Positions 1 through 6,961 of a stretch of 16,301 nt of DNA are shown here, in pieces. Numbering within the stretch: position 1 is the first letter of the stretch; every line of letters starts with the position of its first letter. Made by a program: the position numbers and the translations under genes. Under the pieces are notes generated by a model. The model was given only the letters and a program-made list of their open reading frames with translations, did no database searches and was not told the DNA's origin. This DNA comes from Treponema sp. (GTDB lineage Bacteria; Spirochaetota; Spirochaetia; Treponematales; Breznakiellaceae), in NCBI GenBank assembly GCA_031271075.1, contig JAISWN010000269.1, positions 1-16,301 of the forward strand. The letters are read 5' to 3'.

Positions 1-1674
1 AAAACGGCGGCGGAACTGCGGAACGAATTCTGCGTCGCCGTGGAGGGCCTGGTGCGGAGGAGGCCGGAGGATATGGTGAATCCCGCCATGCCCACCGGGG
101 AGATCGAGGTGCTGGCCGGGAAGCTGGTCATCCTTAACCGCTCGGAGGTTCTTCCCTTTCAGATAGACGAGGAGAGCAAGGCCAGTGAGGAACTCCGCCT
201 CAAGTACCGCTATTTGGATCTTCGATCCGGAGGTATGCAGCGGCGTATCAGGCTGCGCAGCGAGGTAAGCTTCGCGGTGCGGGAATGGATGGCCGGACAG
301 GGTTTCTACGAGATCGAGACCCCCACCTTCATCAAATCCACCCCCGAAGGCGCCAGAGACTACCTGGTGCCTTCCCGGCTTTACCCGGGGAGCTTCTACG
401 CCCTGCCCCAGAGCCCCCAGCTCTACAAGCAACTCCTCATGGCAGGCGGCTTCGACAGGTACTTCCAGATTGCCCGCTGTTACCGGGACGAGGACGCCCG
501 GGGGGACCGGCAGCCTGAGTTTACCCAGATCGATATTGAGATGTCCTTTGTAAGCCGGGACGACGTGCTTTCCATGACCGAGGGGCTCATGGGCCATGTG
601 TTCAAAAAGACCCTGGGGATAGAACTGCCCGTCCGGTTTACCCGCCTTTCCTGGGAAGAGGCGCAGGAACGCTACGGTACCGACAAGCCGGATCTGCGCT
701 TCGGCCTGGCCCTGCAAGACTTTGGCCCTTACGTGGAGGCCGGAACTTTCCAGGCTTTCAAGGATGCCCTTGCCCAGGGGGAGGCCGCCCGCAGGGCCGC
801 CGCGGAAAAGGGGCTTAGCGTCCAGGGAGGCGGCGTAAAGGCCCTGGTGGTTCCCGCCGCCCTGATGTCCGCCCCTTACTCACGCAAGCAGATAGAGGAT
901 CTGGAGGCCCACGCGAAGATATACCGGGCCAGAGGTTTGGCCTGGATGCGGGTCGCCGGGGACCGGGACAAGGCGCCCGTCCTGGAAGGGGGAGTGGCGA
1001 AATTTTTCTCCCCCCACGGGGGGGAGATAATCGCGGGCCTCGGCGCGGGGATAGGGGATCTTATCCTTATCGTGGCGGATTCGAAACGCGGTACCGCCAA
1101 CACCGCCCTGGGGGCCCTGCGATCAAAGCTGGGGAAGGATCTCGGGCTTACCGCCCCGGACACCTCCGGCAAACCCCGTTTTGAGTTTGCCTGGATCCTC
1201 GATTTCCCCCTGTTCGAGTTCAACGAGGAGGAGAACCGGTGGGAGGCGGCCCACCATTTGTTCACCATGCCCCAGGAAAAGTACCACGCGGTGATGGAAA
1301 ACGACCCCGGCGCGGTAAAGGGGGATCTCTACGACCTGGTGCTGAACGGTTTTGAACTTGCCTCGGGCTCCATAAGGGTTCACGATCCGGAACTGCAAAA
1401 GCGGATCTTCAAAATTGCCGGCTTCGATCCCGCCGAGGCGGAGCGGCGTTTCGGCTTCCTTACCGGGGCCTTTAAATACGGCGCCCCTCCCCACGGCGGC
1501 ATAGCCCCGGGCCTGGATCGCCTGGTGATGCTGATGGCCGGGGAAACCTCAATCAAGGAAGTCATCGCCTTTCCCAAGAATTCCTTTGCCGCCAGTCCCA
1601 TGGACGACAGCCCCGGGGAGGTGGACGCGAAACAGCTTGACGAACTGCACCTGGCCATAAAGCCCGCGGATTGA
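1..1674 (+). CDS. aspS: Aspartyl-tRNA synthetase, 5'-truncated by window edge
   Basis: Class II aminoacyl-tRNA synthetase that charges tRNA-Asp in the cytoplasm. The reading frame is open from the first base, and the residues before the first internal start (ending ELRNEFCVAVEGLV) match the end of the N-terminal anticodon-binding OB fold, so the gene begins outside the window. By comparison with the E. coli enzyme about 60 residues are missing. Visible: TGEIEV linker; substrate-pocket segment QSPQLYKQLL from about visible residue 137; motif 2 YRDEDARGDRQPEF from about 161; the bacterial GAD insertion domain in the middle; motif 3 GLDRL at about 504. The visible length (557 residues) agrees with the roughly 590-residue bacterial type. 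The segment after YLDLR reads SGGMQ where RRPEMQ is usual, a mild oddity. A GTG at 40 could be mistaken for the start, but the homology continues upstream of it. No clear terminator follows the TGA. Confidence 0.97.
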   Translation, partial: KTAAELRNEFCVAVEGLVRRRPEDMVNPAMPTGEIEVLAGKLVILNRSEVLPFQIDEESKASEELRLKYRYLDLRSGGMQRRIRLRSEVSFAVREWMAGQGFYEIETPTFIKSTPEGARDYLVPSRLYPGSFYALPQSPQLYKQLLMAGGFDRYFQIARCYRDEDARGDRQPEFTQIDIEMSFVSRDDVLSMTEGLMGHVFKKTLGIELPVRFTRLSWEEAQERYGTDKPDLRFGLALQDFGPYVEAGTFQAFKDALAQGEAARRAAAEKGLSVQGGGVKALVVPAALMSAPYSRKQIEDLEAHAKIYRARGLAWMRVAGDRDKAPVLEGGVAKFFSPHGGEIIAGLGAGIGDLILIVADSKRGTANTALGALRSKLGKDLGLTAPDTSGKPRFEFAWILDFPLFEFNEEENRWEAAHHLFTMPQEKYHAVMENDPGAVKGDLYDLVLNGFELASGSIRVHDPELQKRIFKIAGFDPAEAERRFGFLTGAFKYGAPPHGGIAPGLDRLVMLMAGETSIKEVIAFPKNSFAASPMDDSPGEVDAKQLDELHLAIKPAD

Positions 1675-1695
1675 TGTCCCCCTTTACGCAAAAAC

Positions 1696-1771
1696 TGTTT
1701 TCCGGCTCGCCTTAACACAACTCAGCGAATACCACAGTTCCGAAAACAATGCGACAAGAAAATGTGGTATT
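1696..1771. repeat. Overlapping inverted repeats downstream of aspS
   Basis: Two inverted repeats share this stretch. One pairs AATACCACA (1728-1736) with TGTGGTATT (1763-1771), nine perfect base pairs around a 26-nt loop. The other pairs TGTTTTCCGG (1696-1705) with CCGAAAACA (1740-1748) with one bulge. They interlock, so both cannot form at once as simple hairpins. Neither is followed by a T-tract on either strand, so they are not convincing terminators. The first abuts the stop codon of the permease relic on the minus strand. Nothing else is recognisable in 1675-1769. Confidence 0.4.
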
Positions 1772-1852
1772 ACCCTTTCACCGCGCCGATCATGACGCCT
1801 TTTACAAATGGCCAATGCCGTAGTAGAGGAGAAGCACGACAATGTCGGGAAG
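1770..1852 (-). pseudogene. Relic of the C-terminus of a MalG-type sugar ABC permease
   Basis: On the minus strand, codons 1814 to 1770 read WPFVKGVMIGAVKG followed by TAA. This is the diagnostic end of MalG/LacG-type sugar permeases; the intact copy in this window ends FVEGITMGAVKG. Immediately upstream, in another frame (1852 to 1817), the minus strand reads LPDIVVLLLYYG, which resembles the last hydrophobic segment that normally precedes this ending. The two pieces need a frameshift between them, and nothing like the preceding 250 residues remains. The interpretation is a decayed fragment left after deletion or rearrangement. The 14-codon ending is the firm part; the hydrophobic extension is weaker. 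It lies antisense to the first codons of the small plus-strand frame at 1808. Confidence 0.6.
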
Positions 1853-2056
1853 AAGGGGATCAACGCCATAGAGTTGGACAAGGACCAGATATCCCTGGTA
1901 TACTGGTTTACCGAAGGATCGGGAAAAAAGTTTGTCAGCCGGGGCTCCTACGAACTGGAGGGGATTCCCGGTACCCTTTTCCGGCGGGCCGTGCTGAACC
2001 GGGATCGCTGGGAGTATGTTAAATCGCGGACAGAGCTTCTGGGGAGAAAAACTTAA
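1808..2056 (+). CDS. Hypothetical 82-residue protein, possibly a C-terminal fragment
   Basis: I do not recognise this protein. It is hydrophilic and mixed-charge, with a plausible compact core (residues about 25-75 include LVYWFTEGSG, SYELEGIPG and RWEYVKSRTELLG), no signal peptide and no membrane segment. An in-frame stop lies just upstream at 1793, and no ribosome-binding site precedes the ATG at 1808. Its first 15 or so codons overlap, on the opposite strand, the decayed permease end. The N-terminus therefore looks accidental, and the native part may begin near residue 18. This suggests the 3' remnant of a larger gene joined to foreign DNA, although a genuine small gene cannot be excluded. 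It ends 27 bp before the YidC-sulfatase gene on the same strand. Confidence 0.4.
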   Translation: MANAVVEEKHDNVGKKGINAIELDKDQISLVYWFTEGSGKKFVSRGSYELEGIPGTLFRRAVLNRDRWEYVKSRTELLGRKT

Positions 2057-2083
2057 GGCGCACAGGCAGTAGCGATCTATACC

Positions 2084-4621
2084 ATGGCGGATATTCTTTA
2101 CCAGCTTATTGTTTTCCCCCCGGTCCTGCTGATTGAGCTGGCCTTTCTGTTTGTGTACCGGGTGTTTGACAATATCGGCCTGGCGATTCTGGGGGTCAGC
2201 GGGGCGGTTAGTATTCTGACCCTGCCCCTGTACCTTGCGGCGGAAAAACGGGAAGAGGCGGAACGGGCCCTACAAAAGCGGCTTAAGCCCAAGATTGATA
2301 AAATAAAAACCCTGTTCCGCGGGGACGAACGGTACATGTTACTCTCCGTTTATTACCGGCAGAATCACTACCATCCGGTTTACGCCATGCGGAGCAGCCT
2401 GAGCCTGCTTATCCAGGTTCCCTTTTTTATCGCCGCCTACTCGTTTCTCTCCCGTCTGGAGATTCTGCGGGGAGAATCGTTCCTCTTTATCCGGGATCTC
2501 TACGAGCCGGATCTGATTATTCCCCTCTGGGGCGGGGTAAACCTGCTCCCTCTTCTGATGACCCTTGTCAACTGCGCCGCGTCCCTGGTTTATACCAGAG
2601 GGCTGGGGCCTAAGGATAAGGTACAGCTTTACGGTATGGCGGGAATATTCCTGCTGCTCCTCTACAACTCCCCCTCGGGACTGGTGCTTTACTGGACCGC
2701 CAACAATGTTTTTTCCCTGGCAAAAAATATCCTGGCCCGGACGAAAAAATCCCCCCTGATCGTTTCCGTCCTTTCCTGCGGGGCCGCTGTTTTTGTCGCT
2801 TTCTTTGTTCTGTTCTTTCACTCCGGGGCCCTCTCCAAACGAATGGTGGTTTTTGCCCTCTCCGCCGCTGTTTTTGTTCGTATGTTCCGATCTCCGTTTT
2901 TGCGGCGGCCTTGCCCGGCAGGGCTTCAAAACTGTCCCGAACCGGATCGCTGTTCCGGGTTCGCGCAGTCCCGGTTGGGGTGGATGACCCGGGCCTTTTC
3001 ATCCCCTCCGGCCTTTTTTCTGTCTGCGGGGATACTGTTTCTACTTGCCGGACTCGTGATACCCGCGGGACTAATCGCCTCCTCTGTCGCGGATTTTTCA
3101 TTTATCGAATCCTACGAATCACCCTTCCCCTTTGTTGTCACTGTTTTTTTCCAGGCCGGCGGGCTGTTCCTTTTTTGGCCCGCCATGGTGTATCTTTTCT
3201 GTTCTTCCCGGCGGCGCGGCCTCTTTTCCCTGGTAATGATCCTGTTGTGCGGCCTTGCCCTGACGGATGTCTTTATTTTTCCGGGGAATTATGGGTTTCT
3301 TACGGTTACGCTGAACTTTTTTGGCGCCCTGAGGGCAATGTACGATAGGTCCGCGATACTTTTAAATCTGGGGGTCCTGCTTCTTTTTCTGGGGGCACTG
3401 GTCTTGCTGCTCAAATTTTCGAAAGGGCGTATTTTCAGTTCCCTCCAGCTTATCGCCACGGCAGCCTTGCTGGGTCAGGGGATACTCAGTGTTACTACCA
3501 TTCAGCGGGAATTTGACATTCTGCGGTACGCCAGGGACACCACGGGGCCGGAGGAAACGGTAAACCCCGTATACCATTTATCAAAAACCGGGAGGAACGT
3601 GGTTCTTATCATCCTTGACCGGGCGATAAGCGCCTATGCCCCGGAGATATTCCGGGAGAACCCGGCGCTGCACTCCCAGTTCAGTGGTTTTACCTGGTAT
3701 CCCAACTGCGTGTCCTTCGGCGGCTGGACAACCCCCGGCGGGCCGCCGATCCTTGGAGGTTATGAGTATACCCCGGAGGAGATAAACAAACGGCCCGATG
3801 TGCTGTGGGTTACGAAGGTAAACGACGCCTTTTTTGTGCAGCCCCGGATCTTCGCCGGTGCGGGATTTTCCGTAACCGCGACGGATTATTTTTTTGACAG
3901 CCTGACGGAGAACGGCGAATTCTGGGAACGGCTAAAAACAGCCCCCTATATGAATTTTGAAAGGATTGACGGCAAATACACCGCCCGGTGGCTCCTCCGG
4001 CATCCAGAAGTAAAACTGCTTTCCATAACCGATCTGCTTGAAAAGAACCTGATACGTTTTTCGTTCTTCAGGATAAGCCCGATCCTGTTCCGGCCCCTTA
4101 TCTATGATAACGGCTACTACCTTTCAACGGATAATTTGGAAAACAAGATCGACAGCCGCAGGAAGCGGGATAATGAACTTGTCATCCGGACTATCGATCA
4201 TTACGCTTCTCTGGATTTTCTGCCTCTCCTTACGGACTTTGAGCCGGCCAGGGCTGACACTTTTACGGTTATCTACAATCAGCTTCCCCACGAAGACGCA
4301 TATCTACAGGTTCCCGGCTATGTTCCCGCTACGGAACCGCGCGGCAGGGGAAGCGGCCCCTTTGCCCAGGAGAAAGAATTTCACGTAAATACCGCGGCCC
4401 TGTTGCTGCTGGGAAAATGGCTGGACTTCCTCAGGGAAAACGGGGCCTATGACAATACCCGTATTGTTGTCGTATCGGATCACGGGGCAAACCTGGAGAG
4501 CCCCTTTTCCGGAAACATCGTCCTTCCCAAGGGTATGCGGGTGGAAAACTACAATCCTCTGCTGCTCTTCAAGGATTTTGGCGCCTGGGGGGGGGGGTAT
4601 GGCAGGATAACCGTTTTATGA
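2084..4621 (+). CDS. YidC/Oxa1-like domain fused to sulfatase-like domain, frameshifted near 3' end
   Basis: Polytopic inner-membrane protein of 845 residues as read. Residues about 1-225 are a YidC/Oxa1-type insertase-like module, with transmembrane helices and the typical MRSSLSLLIQVPFF and YNSPSGLVLYWT helices. A central block to about 490 contains several further hydrophobic segments. From N505 (NVVLIILDRA) the protein enters an alkaline-phosphatase/sulfatase-superfamily fold, with SFGGWTTPGGPP after the first strand and the metal-binding DHG at 799-801. The sulfatase part is related to the lipoteichoic acid synthase and phosphoglycerol transferase superfamily, so a role in modifying an exported glycan or lipid is inferred, not shown. 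The frame breaks in a run of 11 G at 4587-4597 and ends at 4621 after an aberrant tail. The expected ending continues out of frame to 4842; one more G, or two fewer, would restore a protein of about 918-919 residues. No strong ribosome site precedes the ATG. Confidence 0.8.
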   Translation: MADILYQLIVFPPVLLIELAFLFVYRVFDNIGLAILGVSGAVSILTLPLYLAAEKREEAERALQKRLKPKIDKIKTLFRGDERYMLLSVYYRQNHYHPVYAMRSSLSLLIQVPFFIAAYSFLSRLEILRGESFLFIRDLYEPDLIIPLWGGVNLLPLLMTLVNCAASLVYTRGLGPKDKVQLYGMAGIFLLLLYNSPSGLVLYWTANNVFSLAKNILARTKKSPLIVSVLSCGAAVFVAFFVLFFHSGALSKRMVVFALSAAVFVRMFRSPFLRRPCPAGLQNCPEPDRCSGFAQSRLGWMTRAFSSPPAFFLSAGILFLLAGLVIPAGLIASSVADFSFIESYESPFPFVVTVFFQAGGLFLFWPAMVYLFCSSRRRGLFSLVMILLCGLALTDVFIFPGNYGFLTVTLNFFGALRAMYDRSAILLNLGVLLLFLGALVLLLKFSKGRIFSSLQLIATAALLGQGILSVTTIQREFDILRYARDTTGPEETVNPVYHLSKTGRNVVLIILDRAISAYAPEIFRENPALHSQFSGFTWYPNCVSFGGWTTPGGPPILGGYEYTPEEINKRPDVLWVTKVNDAFFVQPRIFAGAGFSVTATDYFFDSLTENGEFWERLKTAPYMNFERIDGKYTARWLLRHPEVKLLSITDLLEKNLIRFSFFRISPILFRPLIYDNGYYLSTDNLENKIDSRRKRDNELVIRTIDHYASLDFLPLLTDFEPARADTFTVIYNQLPHEDAYLQVPGYVPATEPRGRGSGPFAQEKEFHVNTAALLLLGKWLDFLRENGAYDNTRIVVVSDHGANLESPFSGNIVLPKGMRVENYNPLLLFKDFGAWGGGYGRITVL
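4587..4597 (+). repeat. G11 homopolymer at the frameshift
   Basis: Eleven consecutive G lie inside the sulfatase-like coding region. The frame upstream of the run and the conserved frame downstream differ by -1, so the break sits at or very near this tract. With 12 G the junction would read AWGGGVWQDNRFMTNADV and continue into the conserved end. The tract is long enough to slip during replication (phase variation) and also to be miscounted in sequencing. Confidence 0.85.
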
Positions 4622-4842
4622 CCAACGCCGATGTCCTCTTTTTGAACCTTTCGGGGATCGTCGAGAACCCGGTAAACCCCTTTACCGGGTTTCCTTTGAT
4701 ACAGCGGAAGGAGGGGGGAGTTGTCATAACTACCGCCGGTTCCTGGATGCCCAAGTATGTCCTTGACAGCGGCAGAAAGGACTGGCTCAGGGTTCACGGC
4801 AACATATTTGATCCGGCCAACTGGGAAGAGGCGGAGAGGTGA
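4618..4842 (+). pseudogene. Out-of-frame C-terminal end of the YidC-sulfatase protein
   Basis: This frame carries the expected C-terminal part of the sulfatase-like protein: FMTNADVLFLNLSG, then ENPVNPFTG, then a charged tail ending WEEAER. It is in the -1 frame relative to the upstream part. Its ATG overlaps the premature TGA of the upstream frame (ATGA), so weak coupled re-initiation is conceivable. No ribosome site precedes it, and 74 residues would not make an independent enzyme. It is best read as the displaced 3' end of the gene starting at 2084. Confidence 0.8.
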
Positions 4843-4881
4843 GTCTCCCGTCGGTTCCTGGCAGCCTGTTGCTTAGAGCCC

Positions 4882-5721
4882 TTACGTTTCCCCCAGCACC
4901 CGCCGGCAGATCTCCGCGTTTTCCCGAATCTGGTTCTTGTACTTCTGGAAAGCCCCGATAAGAACAATGTCGCTGGGTTTAATGTTGCTGTAGACTTCCT
5001 GCATGGATTTTTCCACCAGGCCGGGGATCTCCTCCTCTCTACGGTCGTAGAACAGCTGTCCCCCGGCGAAAATCTTGAATACGATGCAGGGTTTCCGCAC
5101 CTGCCGGATCACCGGGAACATGTCCCAGCGGTCCTCCGGGTGGAAGACGATGGTTTTCTCCTTCCCCGTAAGAAAGGTACTCTCCTCTTTTTCGTATTTT
5201 CGGGAATTCTGGAGGCAGACCATGTAGAAGTCAAGGCCCCAGTCCTCCTCCTCCGCCCGCTTCAGGATCTCCGGCACATGGGTGGCAAGCCCGGCAGGTA
5301 TGCCCATGCCTTTGAGCCGCCTGATCCGCTCTTTTAGAAATTCCTCTTTGCCCTCTTCCAGCCAGATGTCCGCCGTAGTCCCCTGGTGGTAAACCGCCAG
5401 GGGGCCAAGCTTCCCCATTTGCACAATGCTCACGTCCAGGTCTATGGGCGGGTAGGTCTGGAACATGATGTGCATCTTGCCCCCCTCGTTTTTGTACTGC
5501 CGGATCACCCGGAGCAGGAAGGGGTCCGCCACCGCCATATAGGTGTTCATCCCGCGCTTTTCCGCCTCAAAGAGGGCTTGGACGCACCTACCGGCGGTCC
5601 AGTAATCCACCAGTTCCGAACTGAGGTACATTTTGGGGATGTACGAAAGCCCCTCCATGGAATTGTCCCCGATGATGAGCCGGGTAACAGGAGTGCCAAA
5701 AAAATCAACGGTAGGCAGCAT
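4882..5721 (-). CDS. TIM-barrel protein, aldo/keto reductase-like, function unknown
   Basis: Cytoplasmic protein of 279 residues with no signal or membrane segment. The opening strand RLIIGDNSMEGLSYI (about 14-28), the late strand PCIVFKIFAGGQLF (about 211-224) and the ending DIVLIGAFQKYKNQIRENAEI (251 onward) follow the layout of aldo/keto-reductase-type TIM barrels, in which the last two carry the cofactor or phosphate site. The usual reductase catalytic Asp-Tyr-Lys-His set is not evident, so the reaction is unassigned. It is the last gene of the minus-strand ABC operon, starting 16 bp after the ATPase stop, with a good ribosome site (GGGGAGGA, 5-6 nt before the ATG). The position suggests it handles the imported compound, but that is inference. 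A plus-strand gene ends convergently 39 bp beyond its stop. Confidence 0.75.
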   Translation of the reverse strand: MLPTVDFFGTPVTRLIIGDNSMEGLSYIPKMYLSSELVDYWTAGRCVQALFEAEKRGMNTYMAVADPFLLRVIRQYKNEGGKMHIMFQTYPPIDLDVSIVQMGKLGPLAVYHQGTTADIWLEEGKEEFLKERIRRLKGMGIPAGLATHVPEILKRAEEEDWGLDFYMVCLQNSRKYEKEESTFLTGKEKTIVFHPEDRWDMFPVIRQVRKPCIVFKIFAGGQLFYDRREEEIPGLVEKSMQEVYSNIKPSDIVLIGAFQKYKNQIRENAEICRRVLGET

Positions 5722-5737
5722 GCGTTCCTCCCCTCAC

Positions 5738-6865
5738 TTATGTTACAATTCCGGCCCCGCCGCTTCCGTCGTCCTGGTATACGATAAATTCCCTTAACGA
5801 AAGGGAGACCTTCTGGCCTTCTTTCAAGTCGTCATAACTGAAGCTGTCGGTAATGACCCGGACGATTTCCCCGTTTATGTCCACCCGGCAGTCGTTTACA
5901 TCCCCCAGGTAGAACTGGCTTGCCAGCCTGCCCTCCAGGCGGCCTTCGCCGGGACGAATTCCCCCAGGGCTTTCGGCCAAAACAGGGGCGCCGCTTCCGC
6001 CTTTTGGGGAAAGTATATTGATGTTTTCCGGCCGGAGGGCAACGATAACTTTGCCGGTACAGGGGCCCTGGTAGGGGATGGACTGGCCCATGCCGCTTAG
6101 TTCTACGCGGCCTTCCCTTGCCTCCCCGGAAAGAAAATTAACCTTTCCCACAAAATCGGCGACAAACTGGTTTACCGGACGCCGGTATATCTCGGTAGGG
6201 CCTCCCACCTGCTGGACGATCCCCTTGTAAATAACAAAGATCCTGTCCGACATTGCCATGGCTTCGGTTTGGTCGTGAGTTACGTATACCACGGTGATCC
6301 CCAGCTCGCGCTGGATCTCCTTTATTTCAAAACGCATGCTTTCCCGCAGTTTGGCGTCCAGGTTTGAAAGCGGCTCGTCAAGCAGGAGAACCCGCGGCTC
6401 CGCTACCAGCGCCCTGCCCAGGGCCACCCGCTGCTGCTGCCCGCCTGATAACTGGGAGGGGGTACGGTCCACGTACTGGCTTAGATGGACTTTCTCCAGG
6501 ATCCATTCGACTTTTTCCCTGATCTTTGCCTTGGGCGCCCGGGCGATTTTTAAGGGGTAGGCGATATTCTCAAAAACCGTCATGTGAGGCCAGACCGCGT
6601 AGGACTGGAACACCATGCCGATATTCCGCTTTTCCGGGGGAACAAAAATTTTGTCCGAGTTGACAACCATGTCGTCAATGCGTATTTCTCCGGTACTTGG
6701 TTTTTCAAAACCGGCAATCATTCTGAGCATGGTTGTTTTCCCGCAGCCCGAAGGCCCCAGCAGGGTAACAAATTCCTTGTCTTTAAAGACATTGGAGAAT
6801 TCGTCAAGCAACAGGTAACCATCGCTGAAACGCCTGGTTATTTTTTCAATAGTAATAACGGACAT
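5738..6865 (-). CDS. ABC transporter ATPase, Fe(III)/polyamine/phosphonate type
   Basis: Nucleotide-binding subunit, 375 residues, that powers the permease encoded just upstream in the operon. Walker A GPSGCGKTT lies at about 37-45, the signature LSGGQQQR at about 138-145, Walker B LLLDEP at about 159-164 and the H-loop VTHD near 194. The C-terminal third (VALRPENINIL onward, to LREFIVYQ) is a TOBE-type regulatory domain, as in the PotA/FbpC/MalK branch. The start at 6865 (MSVITIEK) is chosen over a GTG at 6883 because a G-rich ribosome site lies about 8 nt before the ATG and the family alignment begins there. All catalytic motifs are intact. The substrate cannot be read from an ATPase; FbpC-, PotA- and PhnT-like proteins share this architecture. 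Confidence 0.92.
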   Translation of the reverse strand: MSVITIEKITRRFSDGYLLLDEFSNVFKDKEFVTLLGPSGCGKTTMLRMIAGFEKPSTGEIRIDDMVVNSDKIFVPPEKRNIGMVFQSYAVWPHMTVFENIAYPLKIARAPKAKIREKVEWILEKVHLSQYVDRTPSQLSGGQQQRVALGRALVAEPRVLLLDEPLSNLDAKLRESMRFEIKEIQRELGITVVYVTHDQTEAMAMSDRIFVIYKGIVQQVGGPTEIYRRPVNQFVADFVGKVNFLSGEAREGRVELSGMGQSIPYQGPCTGKVIVALRPENINILSPKGGSGAPVLAESPGGIRPGEGRLEGRLASQFYLGDVNDCRVDINGEIVRVITDSFSYDDLKEGQKVSLSLREFIVYQDDGSGGAGIVT

Positions 6866-6898
6866 GAATCTAACCCCCCGCACCGTTTATAGACAGAC

Positions 6899-6961
6899 AC
6901 CGGAAGCTTCCCCCGGTTTGGGAAAGCCGCCTTAGATTTTTACTAGCCTTAAATTTACTAG
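6899..6961 (-). repeat. Small repeats in the permease-ATPase gap
   Basis: The 92-bp gap holds an imperfect tandem repeat, with units at 6930-6946 and 6947-6961 (minus-strand form CTAGTAAA followed by a short AT stretch and TAAGG). The second unit overlaps the permease stop codon. A weak 5-bp hairpin (6899-6903 with 6913-6917) lies nearby. No T-tract follows it, so transcription into the ATPase gene is not obviously blocked. Confidence 0.35.

Noticed and set aside
1762..2022. Plus-strand 86-codon frame beginning MWYYPFTAPIMTPF
   Set aside because: Its first codons are the antisense of the permease ending on the minus strand, and the rest is an arginine-rich shadow of the 82-residue frame.
4843..4881. 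Possible bidirectional terminator between the convergent genes
   Set aside because: No stem of useful length and no T-tract is visible in these 39 bp.
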